Origin: a virus
Direction: 5' to 3' (one strand)
IMG/VR virus record: IMGVR_UViG_3300042319_000827
Span: 1-44,169 of that record
Length of the DNA: 44,169 bases
Shown here in pieces: positions 1 through 8,779 of the stretch. The position numbers were made by a program, and so were the translations under genes. The notes beneath the pieces were generated by a model. It ran no database searches. It had not been told where the DNA came from and was given only the letters and a program-made list of their open reading frames with translations. Each line of letters begins with the position of its first letter. Position 1 is the stretch's first letter.

Positions 1-115
1 CCGCAATATGACGCAGTGGTGCCGGCTTCAATGTTACACCCAGCGATCACCACGTTGCGTGCTGTCACACCTGCAAAAGCCGCTTGAATGCCCGCCCGAT
101 ACGCACCCTCAACAA
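1..115. repeat. Terminal direct repeat, left copy (circular overlap)
   Basis: Bases 1-115 are identical to 44055-44169. The repeat lies inside a fibre gene and, when collapsed, restores one reading frame across the junction. This is what an assembler produces from a circular or circularly permuted molecule. A true short terminal repeat is less likely because both copies lie in the middle of a coding sequence with nothing like a packaging site beside them. Confidence 0.93.
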
Positions 116-578
116 CCGTATTTTCAATCAGTACCGTGCCGCCTGATACGGCATTTTGGCAGCCATGCCGACCGCCGCGTAGCCAGCACCCGCGTATTGT
201 CTGGTTTGATACCGCGCTGCCGGTGTTGATCAATGATGTTGTCGGGCTGGTGCTGGTGCCGCGCACTTCGATATTTTCAATCGTGAGCTTAGCCGAGCCG
301 GTGCTTGGAATATTGATCCCACCACCAGCTGATATAATTGCGTGCGGCGCGGTTGGGTCGGCCGGGTCGAACTCGAGGCCCGCTGCTGCGCGGATCACCA
401 GCTCCATTGCGTAGTTGCCTGACGTAGCCAGGCCGGTACTAAGCCCGCCTGTTGTGGTGATAATCTCGCCGATATAGCGATCGCCGGCGCCGCCTGTGCG
501 GGCGGCAAACCAAGTCTGGTAACTGGTGAAATCAGCGCCAGACCCAGACGCTCCGATCGTCTTAATTACATCAGCCAT
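1..578 (-). CDS. Tail fibre with beta-helix and esterase-like domain, N-terminal part (partial)
   Basis: This is the 5' part of a 787-residue gene that leaves the window at base 1 and resumes at 44169; closing the circle gives 788 codons in one frame. The ATG (576-578) shares one base with the Rz stop (TAATG), so it is translationally coupled to the lysis genes. The roughly 190 residues here start MADVIKTIGASGSGADF and continue as short Gly/Thr/Asn-rich beta-strand turns (for example LTIENIEVRGTST, TIRGCWLRGG), the look of a right-handed beta-helix shaft. By inference it is a receptor-binding or glycan-processing fibre. The esterase-like domain and the C-terminal repeats are in the other part, 42269-44169. 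Confidence 0.8.
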   Translation of the reverse strand, partial: MADVIKTIGASGSGADFTSYQTWFAARTGGAGDRYIGEIITTTGGLSTGLATSGNYAMELVIRAAAGLEFDPADPTAPHAIISAGGGINIPSTGSAKLTIENIEVRGTSTSPTTSLINTGSAVSNQTIRGCWLRGGRHGCQNAVSGGTVLIENTVVEGAYRAGIQAAFAGVTARNVVIAGCNIEAGTTASYC

Positions 579-1057
579 TAACGCACCGCCTCATATTCTG
601 CACGGCACGCCATTAGCGCGGCTCTGTGCTTGTCAGCATATCCAGCCAGATTTGTTGCTCTTTGCTCAGCGCGTCCGAACAGCTCGGCGAGCACCAAGGC
701 GTCTGTGGCGGCATTTGCGCGTGCGGCGACAGCGCCGGTATTACCGGCTTGTAACAGACGTTTGCGGGCTTCGATGGCGTCGTGCAGCCGGCCAGACAGC
801 TCAGCGCTATGACGCTCAGCAGCGGCAAGCGCATCCCGCCGCTTTTCAGATTCAGCATGTGATTGCTCCAGTTCGGTTAGTATCTTGGCCTGATCGCGCG
901 CTGCGGATTCAGCAGCGGCTACTTGTGCGTGGGCATCTGCCAGCATGTGGCTGTCCCAGTCGGACTGCCATTTTGAATCGACCGCATAAGCGCCAATCGC
1001 AATCCCGGCGCACCCGTAGAATACCAGCGCAATCAGCTTTGCGCGCAGGCTGATCAT
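578..1057 (-). CDS. Rz: Rz-like inner-membrane spanin (DUF2514 type)
   Basis: This 159-residue protein has one N-terminal membrane segment (LIALVFYGCAGIAIGAYAV) followed by a long Ala/Glu/Arg-rich periplasmic coiled coil. Its C-terminal pattern, ADALVLAELFGRAEQRATNL and then AYADKHRAALMACRAEYEAV, is that of DUF2514 proteins, the i-spanins of many gammaproteobacterial phages. The i-spanin pairs with an outer-membrane lipoprotein to fuse the two membranes at the end of lysis. The ATG at 1057 overlaps the endolysin stop as ATGA and is preferred to an upstream TTG at 1072. The o-spanin gene is embedded in another frame. Confidence 0.85.
   Translation of the reverse strand: MISLRAKLIALVFYGCAGIAIGAYAVDSKWQSDWDSHMLADAHAQVAAAESAARDQAKILTELEQSHAESEKRRDALAAAERHSAELSGRLHDAIEARKRLLQAGNTGAVAARANAATDALVLAELFGRAEQRATNLAGYADKHRAALMACRAEYEAVR
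613..834 (-). CDS. Rz1: Rz1-like outer-membrane spanin lipoprotein, embedded in Rz
   Basis: This 73-residue ORF lies wholly inside Rz in a different frame, the classic Rz/Rz1 arrangement. It begins MRLPLLSVIALSCLAGC: a basic start, a hydrophobic stretch and a lipobox LAGC with Cys17 as the predicted lipidated residue. The mature part is short and Pro-rich (PSKPANVCYKPVIPALSP), as in other Rz1 proteins. The start at 834 was chosen over an in-frame upstream Met at 858 because it gives a normal signal-peptide length. The role as outer-membrane partner of Rz is inferred from family and position. Confidence 0.85.
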   Translation of the reverse strand: MRLPLLSVIALSCLAGCTTPSKPANVCYKPVIPALSPHAQMPPQTPWCSPSCSDALSKEQQIWLDMLTSTEPR

Positions 1058-1518
1058 GTTGTGGACTCGCAAAGTGCGCGCTCCGCAGCCCGACGCCGCA
1101 CCAGCCCCATAAGTTGCTTGCCGCCCGCAGTGGTCCAGCGGCTAAGTTCTTTGCATGCGCCTGGCGCGTCCCCCGCGTTTAGTTTCTTTGCCATAGTCGA
1201 CTCGCAAAACTTTCGGATGCCGACATTATACGCGAAAGAAACGAAAGCTGCTTTCTGGCCGGTTGTCATTTCTGTTTTTACGCACCGCATGACGCCCTCA
1301 GCATGCGCAGCCAGATCGTATTCCAGCAGTGAGTCGCATTCCTCTTTAGTGTACGGCCGGCCGAGCTGGGCGGTTAGCGTATGCCCGGCGCAGGCTGTCA
1401 CAATGCCGACCGGGTCTTTATAGCCGCGCAGTACCATGCCCTCGAATTCTGGCACGAATGCGCCTAAGGCTGTGGCGGCCGCCGCGCCTACCAGTGCGAT
1501 CAACTTACCTTTAGCCAT
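1054..1518 (-). CDS. SAR endolysin, T4/P21-type lysozyme (glycoside hydrolase 24)
   Basis: This 154-residue muramidase has the catalytic triad of the T4 lysozyme family with exact spacing: Glu26, then eight residues, Asp35, then five, Thr41 (EGMVLRGYKDPVGIVT). Residues 3-21 form a weakly hydrophobic, Ala/Gly-rich segment (KLIALVGAAAATALGAF), the signature of a signal-arrest-release anchor. Such enzymes are exported by the host Sec system, held in the inner membrane and released when the membrane is depolarised. The ATG at 1518 has a strong GGAGG six bases upstream and overlaps the previous gene's stop. It is followed directly by Rz/Rz1. Confidence 0.92.
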   Translation of the reverse strand: MAKGKLIALVGAAAATALGAFVPEFEGMVLRGYKDPVGIVTACAGHTLTAQLGRPYTKEECDSLLEYDLAAHAEGVMRCVKTEMTTGQKAAFVSFAYNVGIRKFCESTMAKKLNAGDAPGACKELSRWTTAGGKQLMGLVRRRAAERALCESTT

Positions 1519-1735
1519 GTTCAACCTCCACCGGAACGAGCGCGCGGAATTGCTCTTGACTGTCGAAGCGGTACCGGTAGACCTCCAAGTCAGGAACGCC
1601 GGCGAACCCGTGCGACGGGCTGGCAGGCGTTACCAAGTAGCTGTCAGCGCCTTCAATCGGCTGCAGGCTGTCAACGTGCCAGCCGGGAAGCGCCAATTCA
1701 TTTTCATACAGCGTGCCGAGTTCTTTAATGTCCAT
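1511..1735 (-). CDS. Hypothetical protein, 74 residues
   Basis: This is a small acidic soluble protein (MDIKELGTLYENELALPGWH...) with no recognised domain, no signal peptide and no membrane segment. It overlaps the end of the upstream secreted-protein gene by 11 bases and the endolysin start by 8, so it is translated within the late lysis/fibre unit. The overlaps on both sides make it very likely to be a real gene. Its function is unknown. Confidence 0.7.
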   Translation of the reverse strand: MDIKELGTLYENELALPGWHVDSLQPIEGADSYLVTPASPSHGFAGVPDLEVYRYRFDSQEQFRALVPVEVEHG

Positions 1736-2549
1736 TCGTTGCGCTCCGCATTGATTCGACTACCTCGCCAAAGGTGCCGACAAAGATATATACCCTGAAG
1801 TGATACGAGCCGGACGGGTTTGCGTACCGGTAAACCGTGTTCCACTTTACCACTCTTTCCGGCGTGAACCTCCATCGCCCATACCCTGCGGTCGGCCAAG
1901 CGGCTTGCGGCAATTCTGGCGACCAAGCGCCCATAGCGTGCTGCCCGTCTGGCGTTGTAAAAATAACCGGCAGCGACTGCTCGCCAGGACCATCTGATAA
2001 CGCGCCAATCGACTGCGTGACCGGGTTGTAAGTCCAGAATACTGAGAAATTCTCAGGCATGTAGCCGGTCAGCACCTCGAAGGTCGCGGAGCTGTGCGAT
2101 TCGTTAGCCGGCGCATTGAACTGCACTGAGTATTCAATCTTGTTGTCTGCCAGCACAGTAACACGCTTGTTCAGTGTGTGCTGGCTGATATATGCGCCGC
2201 TAACTGGACGCCAAAATGCCATCTGCGAATAAGTTGCCAGCGTGTCAGTGGTGCGCCAAGATGCGATCAGCCGGCTAGTTGACCGCGACGGGTTCACGCC
2301 GTCAAGCTCTGAGCCTGCCTCGGTCGGGTTGAACGCCTCGCCCAGCCCACTGAACGAACTGGCGCTCTGCAGCTGCCTGCCGTGGTCGTAGTCGTCTACA
2401 TACTCAACGCCTCGAAGAGTTACGCTGCACACCGCGCCGGCGTCGTGCGTGCATGTTTTGACGGTTAGTTGTCCATTACTGATAGTGATTGCCGACGGTG
2501 GCGCTGCTGCCACACAAAACGGAATGAGTAACGCGATTAATTTAATCAT
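1725..2549 (-). CDS. Secreted protein of unknown function, possible beta-sandwich
   Basis: This 274-residue protein starts with a clear Sec signal peptide (MIKLIALLIPFCVAAAPPS; cleavage likely near Ala14-Ala16). The mature part is rich in beta-type sequence, Trp and Tyr, with the stretch VEYVDDYDHGRQLQSASSF and then FNPTEAGSELDG. This is reminiscent of galactose-mutarotase-like or lectin-like beta-sandwich proteins, but that is only an impression. The start overlaps the fibre stop as ATGA. A periplasmic protein between the tail-fibre and lysis genes could act on surface glycans, aid release or exclude superinfecting phage; nothing in the sequence decides among these. Confidence 0.65.
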   Translation of the reverse strand: MIKLIALLIPFCVAAAPPSAITISNGQLTVKTCTHDAGAVCSVTLRGVEYVDDYDHGRQLQSASSFSGLGEAFNPTEAGSELDGVNPSRSTSRLIASWRTTDTLATYSQMAFWRPVSGAYISQHTLNKRVTVLADNKIEYSVQFNAPANESHSSATFEVLTGYMPENFSVFWTYNPVTQSIGALSDGPGEQSLPVIFTTPDGQHAMGAWSPELPQAAWPTAGYGRWRFTPERVVKWNTVYRYANPSGSYHFRVYIFVGTFGEVVESMRSATNGH

Positions 2550-4549
2550 GCTGTGATCGCCTGCAGTTCTGCGTTTGTTAGGCCGCGCGGGATGAAAGTG
2601 ATCCTCGAAACAGTACCGTTAGCCGAGTTAGCCAGTGTGGCGGAACCCTCCCAAGGTGCGCTGCCGATTGTAGCCCTGACCATGCCGGCCGGCAATGCAA
2701 TTGCGGAGCTACTAGTACCCGAAATAGCCCCGTTAACCGCCGCAGCAAAATCGCCGGACTTAACGCGCACTGCTATTTTTACCGGCGTGTCGGTTGTGTG
2801 AGGAAGGCTCAGTACCGGAGCTGCGGAACCGGAAGATCGCAAGTTAAACTGCTTACCCGCGAAGTAAATACAGTTGTCGAAAGTATTACCAAAGCCAAAA
2901 GCGACCGTGTCATCAATCCATTTACCCTGAATTATTATCGTGTACTCAGTCAGGGTGCTGGCGAGTTCTGCTAAGTTTGCGATAGTCGTGAACGCAGCAA
3001 GGCGCGTTACTTGCGCCGAGGTTGTTGGTATGTAGCTTGTCGGCGCAGGACCGGATTCTAGCTGCGCGCCCCATAAAACAACAGTCGCTGCATTCTCCGC
3101 ATCTGACCGTATATTCATGCGCACGACTGCCGTATCTGCGACATACGATAACCAAACTCTAAGCCATCCGTTTTGTTGCGCTTCTACGCCGTGACCGACA
3201 AGTGCTCCGTACGTTGACGTTACGGCGCCCGTGGCCGGATTAACAACAATATGCCTACCCGCGCCAGTATCATCACGGACCATAAGGCGAGTTATGGTTC
3301 CAGCTTTAATATATACAGATTGGCAGTAAGTAGCGCCAACCGTGGCCGTTGCCGATTGATTTAAGCTGACACCATTGTTCGTTGTTAGTGTGTCGGCAGT
3401 CAAAGTCCCATCAGGTGCGGTTGTCGTGTTTGGTGCTATAGTTGCGCCCGCTTGTTTAATCCACGAAGCGTTATCAAACCCATTGGACTGCAGCAGCAAA
3501 TTTGTACGCTGTTCCTCGCAAAGCAAACCAAGCGCATTGCCCGTCGCAGCATCATAAGTGATGCGCGGCGTGTTGATTGCGGCGCTGCCTACAATTGTCG
3601 GCATTTGATATGTGGCCGTACTGTTGCGCGCCGTGGTAATGGCTGTTGTCAGCGCGGTTAACTCGGGGCCGAATGCGCCATATACGTTGTGTCGGTTTGT
3701 CGCAAAGTTCAGATCCAGCGTTGCGCGTTGGAAAAGTTGGGCGACCAGATCCGTTGTTGCTTTTGATTGAACGCCGAGCAAGGCATTTACCGCAGCAGCA
3801 TCAGCGCCCGCGATCACAGAACGCCCAAAGGCTGACAGGTCAGCAGCTGCCGCCGCATCCAAACCGGTAAAATAAATGATCTTGTTTGCCGCAGTGGTAA
3901 CGCCCGCTAGTGCTGTCAGCGTGGCGTCTGCAGCCTGTGCGCTTAGCGCAGTTCGCGCTGCCGCGGCGTCAGCTGTGGCGATCAGGGTCCGGCCATATGC
4001 CGTCAGATCCGCAGAAGCCGCCACATCAGCGCCGGTGAAATAGATAATTTTGTTCGCAGCGGTAGTTACCCCCGCGAGGGCGGCTAAGGTCGCGTCCGAT
4101 GCCTGAGCGCTCAATGCGGTGCGCGCCGCTGCTGCGTCTGCTGCGTTTATCAGCGATTTGCCGAATGTTGTTACCGCCACTGTGCTGAATGCGTTTGCAC
4201 CGGTTCGCTCTACCAGGCCATTTGTCGTCAGCTCGCCGATCGCGGTCTGGTTGGCAAGTGCATTCTGGATGCGGTTGACGATATTTGGAAGCGACTCGTA
4301 GCTATTCCAGCCGATCAGCTTGTCCGTTGTGGTTGGCTGGTCCCAGTTTGCCGCCAGCGTGATGGTGCTGGTTCCGCTAACCGGAGCGGTGCCGCTGATT
4401 GCCGTAACAATGCGTCGCGTGCCCAACTGCAGCACAAAGCCCGGCACGATAAAAGAACAGTCGACATTGCCAGTTACGGATATAGTCGGGCTACCATTTG
4501 TGGCGGTTGCGCTGGCGCTTTCAATAGGGTTGACGGGATTTAGTGCCAC
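2546..4549 (-). CDS. Tail fibre protein with internal repeats and lectin-like C-terminus
   Basis: This 667-residue protein follows the J-like tip gene with a three-base gap. An N-terminal beta-rich attachment part (1-100) is followed by about two and a half copies of a 56-residue Ala-rich repeat (units beginning LINAADAAAARTALSAQ and LIATADAAAARTALSAQ, each followed by GVTTAANKIIYFTG), typical of trimeric fibre shafts. After the motif LLCEEQRTNLLLQS comes a region resembling carbohydrate-binding or concanavalin-like modules (about 325-667). It is inferred to be a receptor-recognition fibre; the receptor is unknown. Confidence 0.85.
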   Translation of the reverse strand: MALNPVNPIESASATATNGSPTISVTGNVDCSFIVPGFVLQLGTRRIVTAISGTAPVSGTSTITLAANWDQPTTTDKLIGWNSYESLPNIVNRIQNALANQTAIGELTTNGLVERTGANAFSTVAVTTFGKSLINAADAAAARTALSAQASDATLAALAGVTTAANKIIYFTGADVAASADLTAYGRTLIATADAAAARTALSAQAADATLTALAGVTTAANKIIYFTGLDAAAAADLSAFGRSVIAGADAAAVNALLGVQSKATTDLVAQLFQRATLDLNFATNRHNVYGAFGPELTALTTAITTARNSTATYQMPTIVGSAAINTPRITYDAATGNALGLLCEEQRTNLLLQSNGFDNASWIKQAGATIAPNTTTAPDGTLTADTLTTNNGVSLNQSATATVGATYCQSVYIKAGTITRLMVRDDTGAGRHIVVNPATGAVTSTYGALVGHGVEAQQNGWLRVWLSYVADTAVVRMNIRSDAENAATVVLWGAQLESGPAPTSYIPTTSAQVTRLAAFTTIANLAELASTLTEYTIIIQGKWIDDTVAFGFGNTFDNCIYFAGKQFNLRSSGSAAPVLSLPHTTDTPVKIAVRVKSGDFAAAVNGAISGTSSSAIALPAGMVRATIGSAPWEGSATLANSANGTVSRITFIPRGLTNAELQAITA
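3780..4150 (-). repeat. 56-residue repeats within the fibre gene
   Basis: Two near-complete copies and one partial copy of a unit of about 168 bp encode the Ala-rich shaft repeat. The protein copies differ at only a few residues, while the DNA copies have diverged mainly at third positions, which suggests an old duplication kept for its protein structure. Confidence 0.75.
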
Positions 4550-4552
4550 AGG

Positions 4553-7500
4553 TTACTCCAGTTTGTTCTCGAATGTTCTGATACTAGCATTTCGCTGAAT
4601 GTAAGTGAAATTCGGCACGCTTCCGCTAAATTCAAAAGTGCCTTCGTACTGATAGTTTTGAATCCCCGCGCCGGGTGTCTCTGACACGTTGGCCGGGAAG
4701 TTCAGAAACCATTCTGTCCGATTTAGCTCAGCGTCGTAAATACCAGCAGCGGCCACAGTAAACTCTGCAATAACGTTGCCCCACCGGTACACTGTCCCCG
4801 TTGCGTAAAGTATAACGCTGCTGTAATCGCCGCCAGTTGTGCGTCCGCGCGCAGAACCGCTGCAAGTGACTTGTATTGGCTTGCCGGCGCTATCATGGCC
4901 CAATGCACTGGCAAGCAGCTGACCGGTCGTCGTGTTACTGCTGCCCGATTTGGTCTCAATGATCTGCCCACTGAAAAAGTCGCCTTTAATAAACCCGGTG
5001 CCGTTGCGCTTAATCCAAAATAGGCCGTTTAAGTCGGTCTTTGACCCGCTACCGATCCACACCAGATACGTGCCGTCGTCGTAGATCTCTGTCCGCACGC
5101 CGCTGCCACTGTCCGTTACTAACCGGCCCTGTATGCCAGCGTTCACCATAGTGCAATCGTTCATTGTGGCGTCACGCATCACCACGTTGCCGGCGGCGTC
5201 GACATAGAACAAGCCGTTCGTTGCGTTTTTCGTTCCGGTGCCGTACCAGAATGGGAAAGGCCCGCTGCCCGACATCTCCGCACGGTAGCCGCTTGTTGCG
5301 GTTTGGAATGTGGCCGCCACAATGTCGCCGGTGTAGATCCACTTGTTGCGCCCCGTGTCCCAGTACAATTGCACAGTTCCGCCAGTGTCGCTTAGGCGTA
5401 AAGTATCCGCCCGAAATTCCAGCGTATTGGTCGCGCCGTCTGCCACGATCCCGGTGACCCGCGTAACGCCTGCCGTCGTGCTACTAACGCCCAAGAATGC
5501 CCGACCGAACGCGAACCCCTGCGCCGGGTCGAAGACAGTCTCGAGTATCACCGCGGCGCTGGCTTCGTTGCCCGGACCCGCGATTGCCGTTTTCAAACCG
5601 TTAACCGCAGTTAGTGCGCCGTTTGCCGTTGACTGCGCCCCGTTTGCAATCGTAGCAGTGGCGGCGAGGCCGGTCGTTGGGTTGTTGACCGTGTTAGTGA
5701 TTGACGTTGCCGAGGACAACGCATCCTCCGCAGTCGACTGAGCTGCGCTTGCGATTGAATAGGTGGCGGCAAGGCCGGTAGACGGATTATTTACTTGGCC
5801 CTGCACGCTGCTTGCTGCGGTGGCCGCACCATCCGCCGTTGTCTTAGCAGTGTTGGCCAGCGTATAGGTAGCCGCCACGCCTGTAGTCGGATTCTTTACT
5901 GTACCCTGCAAAGCGCTGATCGCCGTGCTGTTGCCGGATACATCGCTGGCCACTTCGTTAATCTGCCCGATAATTGCCGTGTCGTCTGCTTGCAGCTGCA
6001 ATATCTGACTGGCGCGTGTAGATGTTTCGGTGGCAAGGGCATCACTAACGTTTGTGATCGCCGCCTCGTTGTCGCCAACCGCAGCGGTCAGCGTCGATAC
6101 TTGGCTGGCGCGCGTGCTGGTCTCTGTAGCCAATGCCGTGCTAACGGTCGTGATCGCGGCCTCGTTATCATCAACAGCGGCGGTTAGCACTGAAATGCTG
6201 GTTGCCGTGGCGCTATCGAGGTCCGCAACGGTCTGGTTTATGATGATAATGCCCGCAGCGTTGTCGTTAACCTGTGACTGCAGCTCTGTGATGTCGGCAG
6301 ACACCGCGCTATCAAGATCCGCAACTGTCTGCTGCAAATTGGTGATGCTAGAAGTATTGGCTCCTACGGCTGTTGTCAGCGTGTTGATGCTGGTAGCGGT
6401 GGCGCTGGTTAGGTCTGCCACAACCTGATTTGTGGTGACGATGCTTGCGGTGTTCACGCCTATAGCCGCGCTCAGCTCTGCGGTTTCTGTCTTGCGCTGC
6501 TTTGTCTCAGTGCTTAGGTCAACGCCGGTTTCAAAGTTGCTCATTGTATTTGCAAGTATATCCAGAATAGACACTCGCGGATCTTCGCCAACTGAGTCAT
6601 TTACCTCGTCGATCCGGTCTGTGATCAGCTGATTTACTTCGATAGTCGTCGGGTAATCGACCAGCGATGCGTCCACAATGTCTTGCAAGTCGCCCTGCAC
6701 TTGCTCCACGACGCCCGGCAATATCTGGCCCGCGATGTCCTCGCCGATCAGGTCGATGATGTCGGTGCCATCTGCTGTCGTGGTTGCGATAGTGCTGGCC
6801 CATGATGAAGTGCCCAGCGCGTTAATCGTCCGCGCATATATCGTGTACTCGGTGGCCGGTGACAGCCCCGCAAATACCATTGAAGCGCCGCGCCCGACAA
6901 TCTGCGATGTTGATCCTATAGCGAACTCGAATGTGGTTCCAAGCCCGATGCCAGCCAGCACCGGGATCGCCGTGATGTCGAAGTTTCCGACAATCGTGCT
7001 GATGCTGCTCGGTGGCACCGGTAGCGCCAGCGTGAAAGAGATTGTGGCGGCCTCTGATGGGAAGCCGATCGTGCTGATTGCGCGCACTTGGATGCTGTAT
7101 GAACCCGTATCGAGCTGCGGGATCACGTAGGACTGGCCGACCGTTTCTGAGCGCTCCAGTTCAGTGGTGCCGGTGAGCAGTACGACAAGGAACCGACGCA
7201 CAAAGGCATTATCCGGATAGCTCCAGGTTAGAGTGCCGCGGGTTGCCAGCGTTGGGTCTGGCGTGATGGTAAGACCGGTTGGCGCCGGAATGTTGGCCGG
7301 GTCTCCCAGATTGGTGCCGCCGATAATCTCAGAGTATTCCAGATCAGACCACGGGTATATCGCGTCGTCGTGCTGTATCGCGGTGATATTGATCAGATAG
7401 TCTTCGCGGTACTCTGTGGCAGCCACACGAAACTCTTTATTAATCCATCCGCGGTTTTCTTCGGTGATATCAATGATGTCTCCGACATCAAGCTGCAACG

Positions 7501-8779
7501 CTTCAGGCGTGGCAGTAAACTGCACAGACTCAGCATTGCGACTGGCTTTTACTGCCACCTCAGCAAGCTGCAGCGCTTCGGCTTTATACACTGTGTATTC
7601 AGCCGTGATCACCTTCTCGAGATTCAGCCCGTTATCTTCTGCCAGCCACTGCGCGTACAGAGGATCATCAGTGGCAGGGTAAAAGCATTCGTCCATCTCG
7701 TATTTGTTTTCGACGTTCGGGAAACGTACCACGACGCGGTTAAACCGGTCTTTAATGCCTGGCAAGGTGCTGGTAATTGAACTGACGATGTTGTCGGCGT
7801 TAAAGCTGTAAACCGGATTGCCTTCAATCTCAGTGCCAATTTTAAGCCGGCCGTCTGAGTCCGGGAAAAACCCCCGGTATGCGTTGGCGATCTCAGACAC
7901 GTTATCAAACAGCGTGCGCCCGGTGTCGATGATGTTGTTATGCGTGAACCGTTTGAAGTTCACAACCTCAGCAGGCCCACCGGTGCAGGTATAAACGCCG
8001 TCAACCGTTTGGCAAATTTGCGTGTCAACTGTGGCGGTTTCGTTAGTGTCGCAGATGTTGGCAACGGCGATGATTGACGCCAGATCGATGTCAGCATCAG
8101 TCATGCCGAGGCCGTAAACTGTCGACCGCAGATAGTCGTAAAGATGCAGCGCCGGATTTTCAGTGTAGCCTGTAGCGCTATTGCGCGGATCCAGACACTT
8201 TTTGCCCTTGATTATTACCGTGATCTGCGGCTCGCCGTTCCAAATTGTGCCGTCTTTATCCTGCCGGAAAGAAAATATTGCAGTGGCCAGGCCGCGGTAA
8301 TGACTTTCAGTTGCACTCCAGCGATTAAACACTGTGCCTGAAGTCAGCGGGTTTTGCTCAGGCGTACCGGTAGCCAGTTGGTAGTTGTAATAGCGCAATC
8401 CATCCTTGGTCCAGCGCGGGTCATTCCAACTCACACCGTTGAAAAAGAACTCTACGTAGCTGTCGATTTCTCCTTGACAGAATACGCAGAACACATGGTA
8501 AACCTCGTTTTCTAAACCGCCAGGCTCGTTACTGACAGCCCGGTCAACGATGATTGCGCCGACCTTGCGAGTACCGTAGACAATTGGGATCGGGTAGTCT
8601 GAGCCAATGCGCTGGATCAGCATGGCCTGCTTATCCGGCATGTCAGGCGTAAGCCACTTTTTCAGCTTACCAATCAGCAGGCCTGAAAGCGCCCCGATTG
8701 CGATGGCGATCCATCCGCCAAAGAATGAACCGACTAAACCGCCAATAACGCCGCCAGCTAACTTTTTCAGGAAACCCAT
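4553..8779 (-). CDS. Tail tip attachment / host-specificity protein (lambda J-like)
   Basis: This 1408-residue protein is the largest in the genome and sits at the J position, after the tape measure and hub genes. The first 45 residues are Gly-rich and hydrophobic (GVIGGLVGSFFGGWIAIAIG), then comes the conserved phage tip core (IPIVYGTRKVGAIIVDRA; RSTVYGLGMTDADID; ANAYRGFFPDSDGRLKIG). Fibronectin-type-III-like segments lie around 500-680 (GLTITPDPTLATRGTLTWSY). A long Ser/Thr/Ala coiled region with repeated heptad-like units (TALATETSTRASQ twice) runs to about 1080, and the C-terminal receptor-proximal domain is beta-rich. It forms the tail tip and contributes to adsorption. The ATG overlaps the upstream stop. 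Confidence 0.9.
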   Translation of the reverse strand: MGFLKKLAGGVIGGLVGSFFGGWIAIAIGALSGLLIGKLKKWLTPDMPDKQAMLIQRIGSDYPIPIVYGTRKVGAIIVDRAVSNEPGGLENEVYHVFCVFCQGEIDSYVEFFFNGVSWNDPRWTKDGLRYYNYQLATGTPEQNPLTSGTVFNRWSATESHYRGLATAIFSFRQDKDGTIWNGEPQITVIIKGKKCLDPRNSATGYTENPALHLYDYLRSTVYGLGMTDADIDLASIIAVANICDTNETATVDTQICQTVDGVYTCTGGPAEVVNFKRFTHNNIIDTGRTLFDNVSEIANAYRGFFPDSDGRLKIGTEIEGNPVYSFNADNIVSSITSTLPGIKDRFNRVVVRFPNVENKYEMDECFYPATDDPLYAQWLAEDNGLNLEKVITAEYTVYKAEALQLAEVAVKASRNAESVQFTATPEALQLDVGDIIDITEENRGWINKEFRVAATEYREDYLINITAIQHDDAIYPWSDLEYSEIIGGTNLGDPANIPAPTGLTITPDPTLATRGTLTWSYPDNAFVRRFLVVLLTGTTELERSETVGQSYVIPQLDTGSYSIQVRAISTIGFPSEAATISFTLALPVPPSSISTIVGNFDITAIPVLAGIGLGTTFEFAIGSTSQIVGRGASMVFAGLSPATEYTIYARTINALGTSSWASTIATTTADGTDIIDLIGEDIAGQILPGVVEQVQGDLQDIVDASLVDYPTTIEVNQLITDRIDEVNDSVGEDPRVSILDILANTMSNFETGVDLSTETKQRKTETAELSAAIGVNTASIVTTNQVVADLTSATATSINTLTTAVGANTSSITNLQQTVADLDSAVSADITELQSQVNDNAAGIIIINQTVADLDSATATSISVLTAAVDDNEAAITTVSTALATETSTRASQVSTLTAAVGDNEAAITNVSDALATETSTRASQILQLQADDTAIIGQINEVASDVSGNSTAISALQGTVKNPTTGVAATYTLANTAKTTADGAATAASSVQGQVNNPSTGLAATYSIASAAQSTAEDALSSATSITNTVNNPTTGLAATATIANGAQSTANGALTAVNGLKTAIAGPGNEASAAVILETVFDPAQGFAFGRAFLGVSSTTAGVTRVTGIVADGATNTLEFRADTLRLSDTGGTVQLYWDTGRNKWIYTGDIVAATFQTATSGYRAEMSGSGPFPFWYGTGTKNATNGLFYVDAAGNVVMRDATMNDCTMVNAGIQGRLVTDSGSGVRTEIYDDGTYLVWIGSGSKTDLNGLFWIKRNGTGFIKGDFFSGQIIETKSGSSNTTTGQLLASALGHDSAGKPIQVTCSGSARGRTTGGDYSSVILYATGTVYRWGNVIAEFTVAAAGIYDAELNRTEWFLNFPANVSETPGAGIQNYQYEGTFEFSGSVPNFTYIQRNASIRTFENKLE

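Noticed and set aside
1-115. Genuine short terminal repeats of a linear genome
   Set aside because: Both copies are in the middle of one fibre gene and fuse it in frame; TerL is of a type often linked with headful packaging. An assembly overlap is the simpler explanation.
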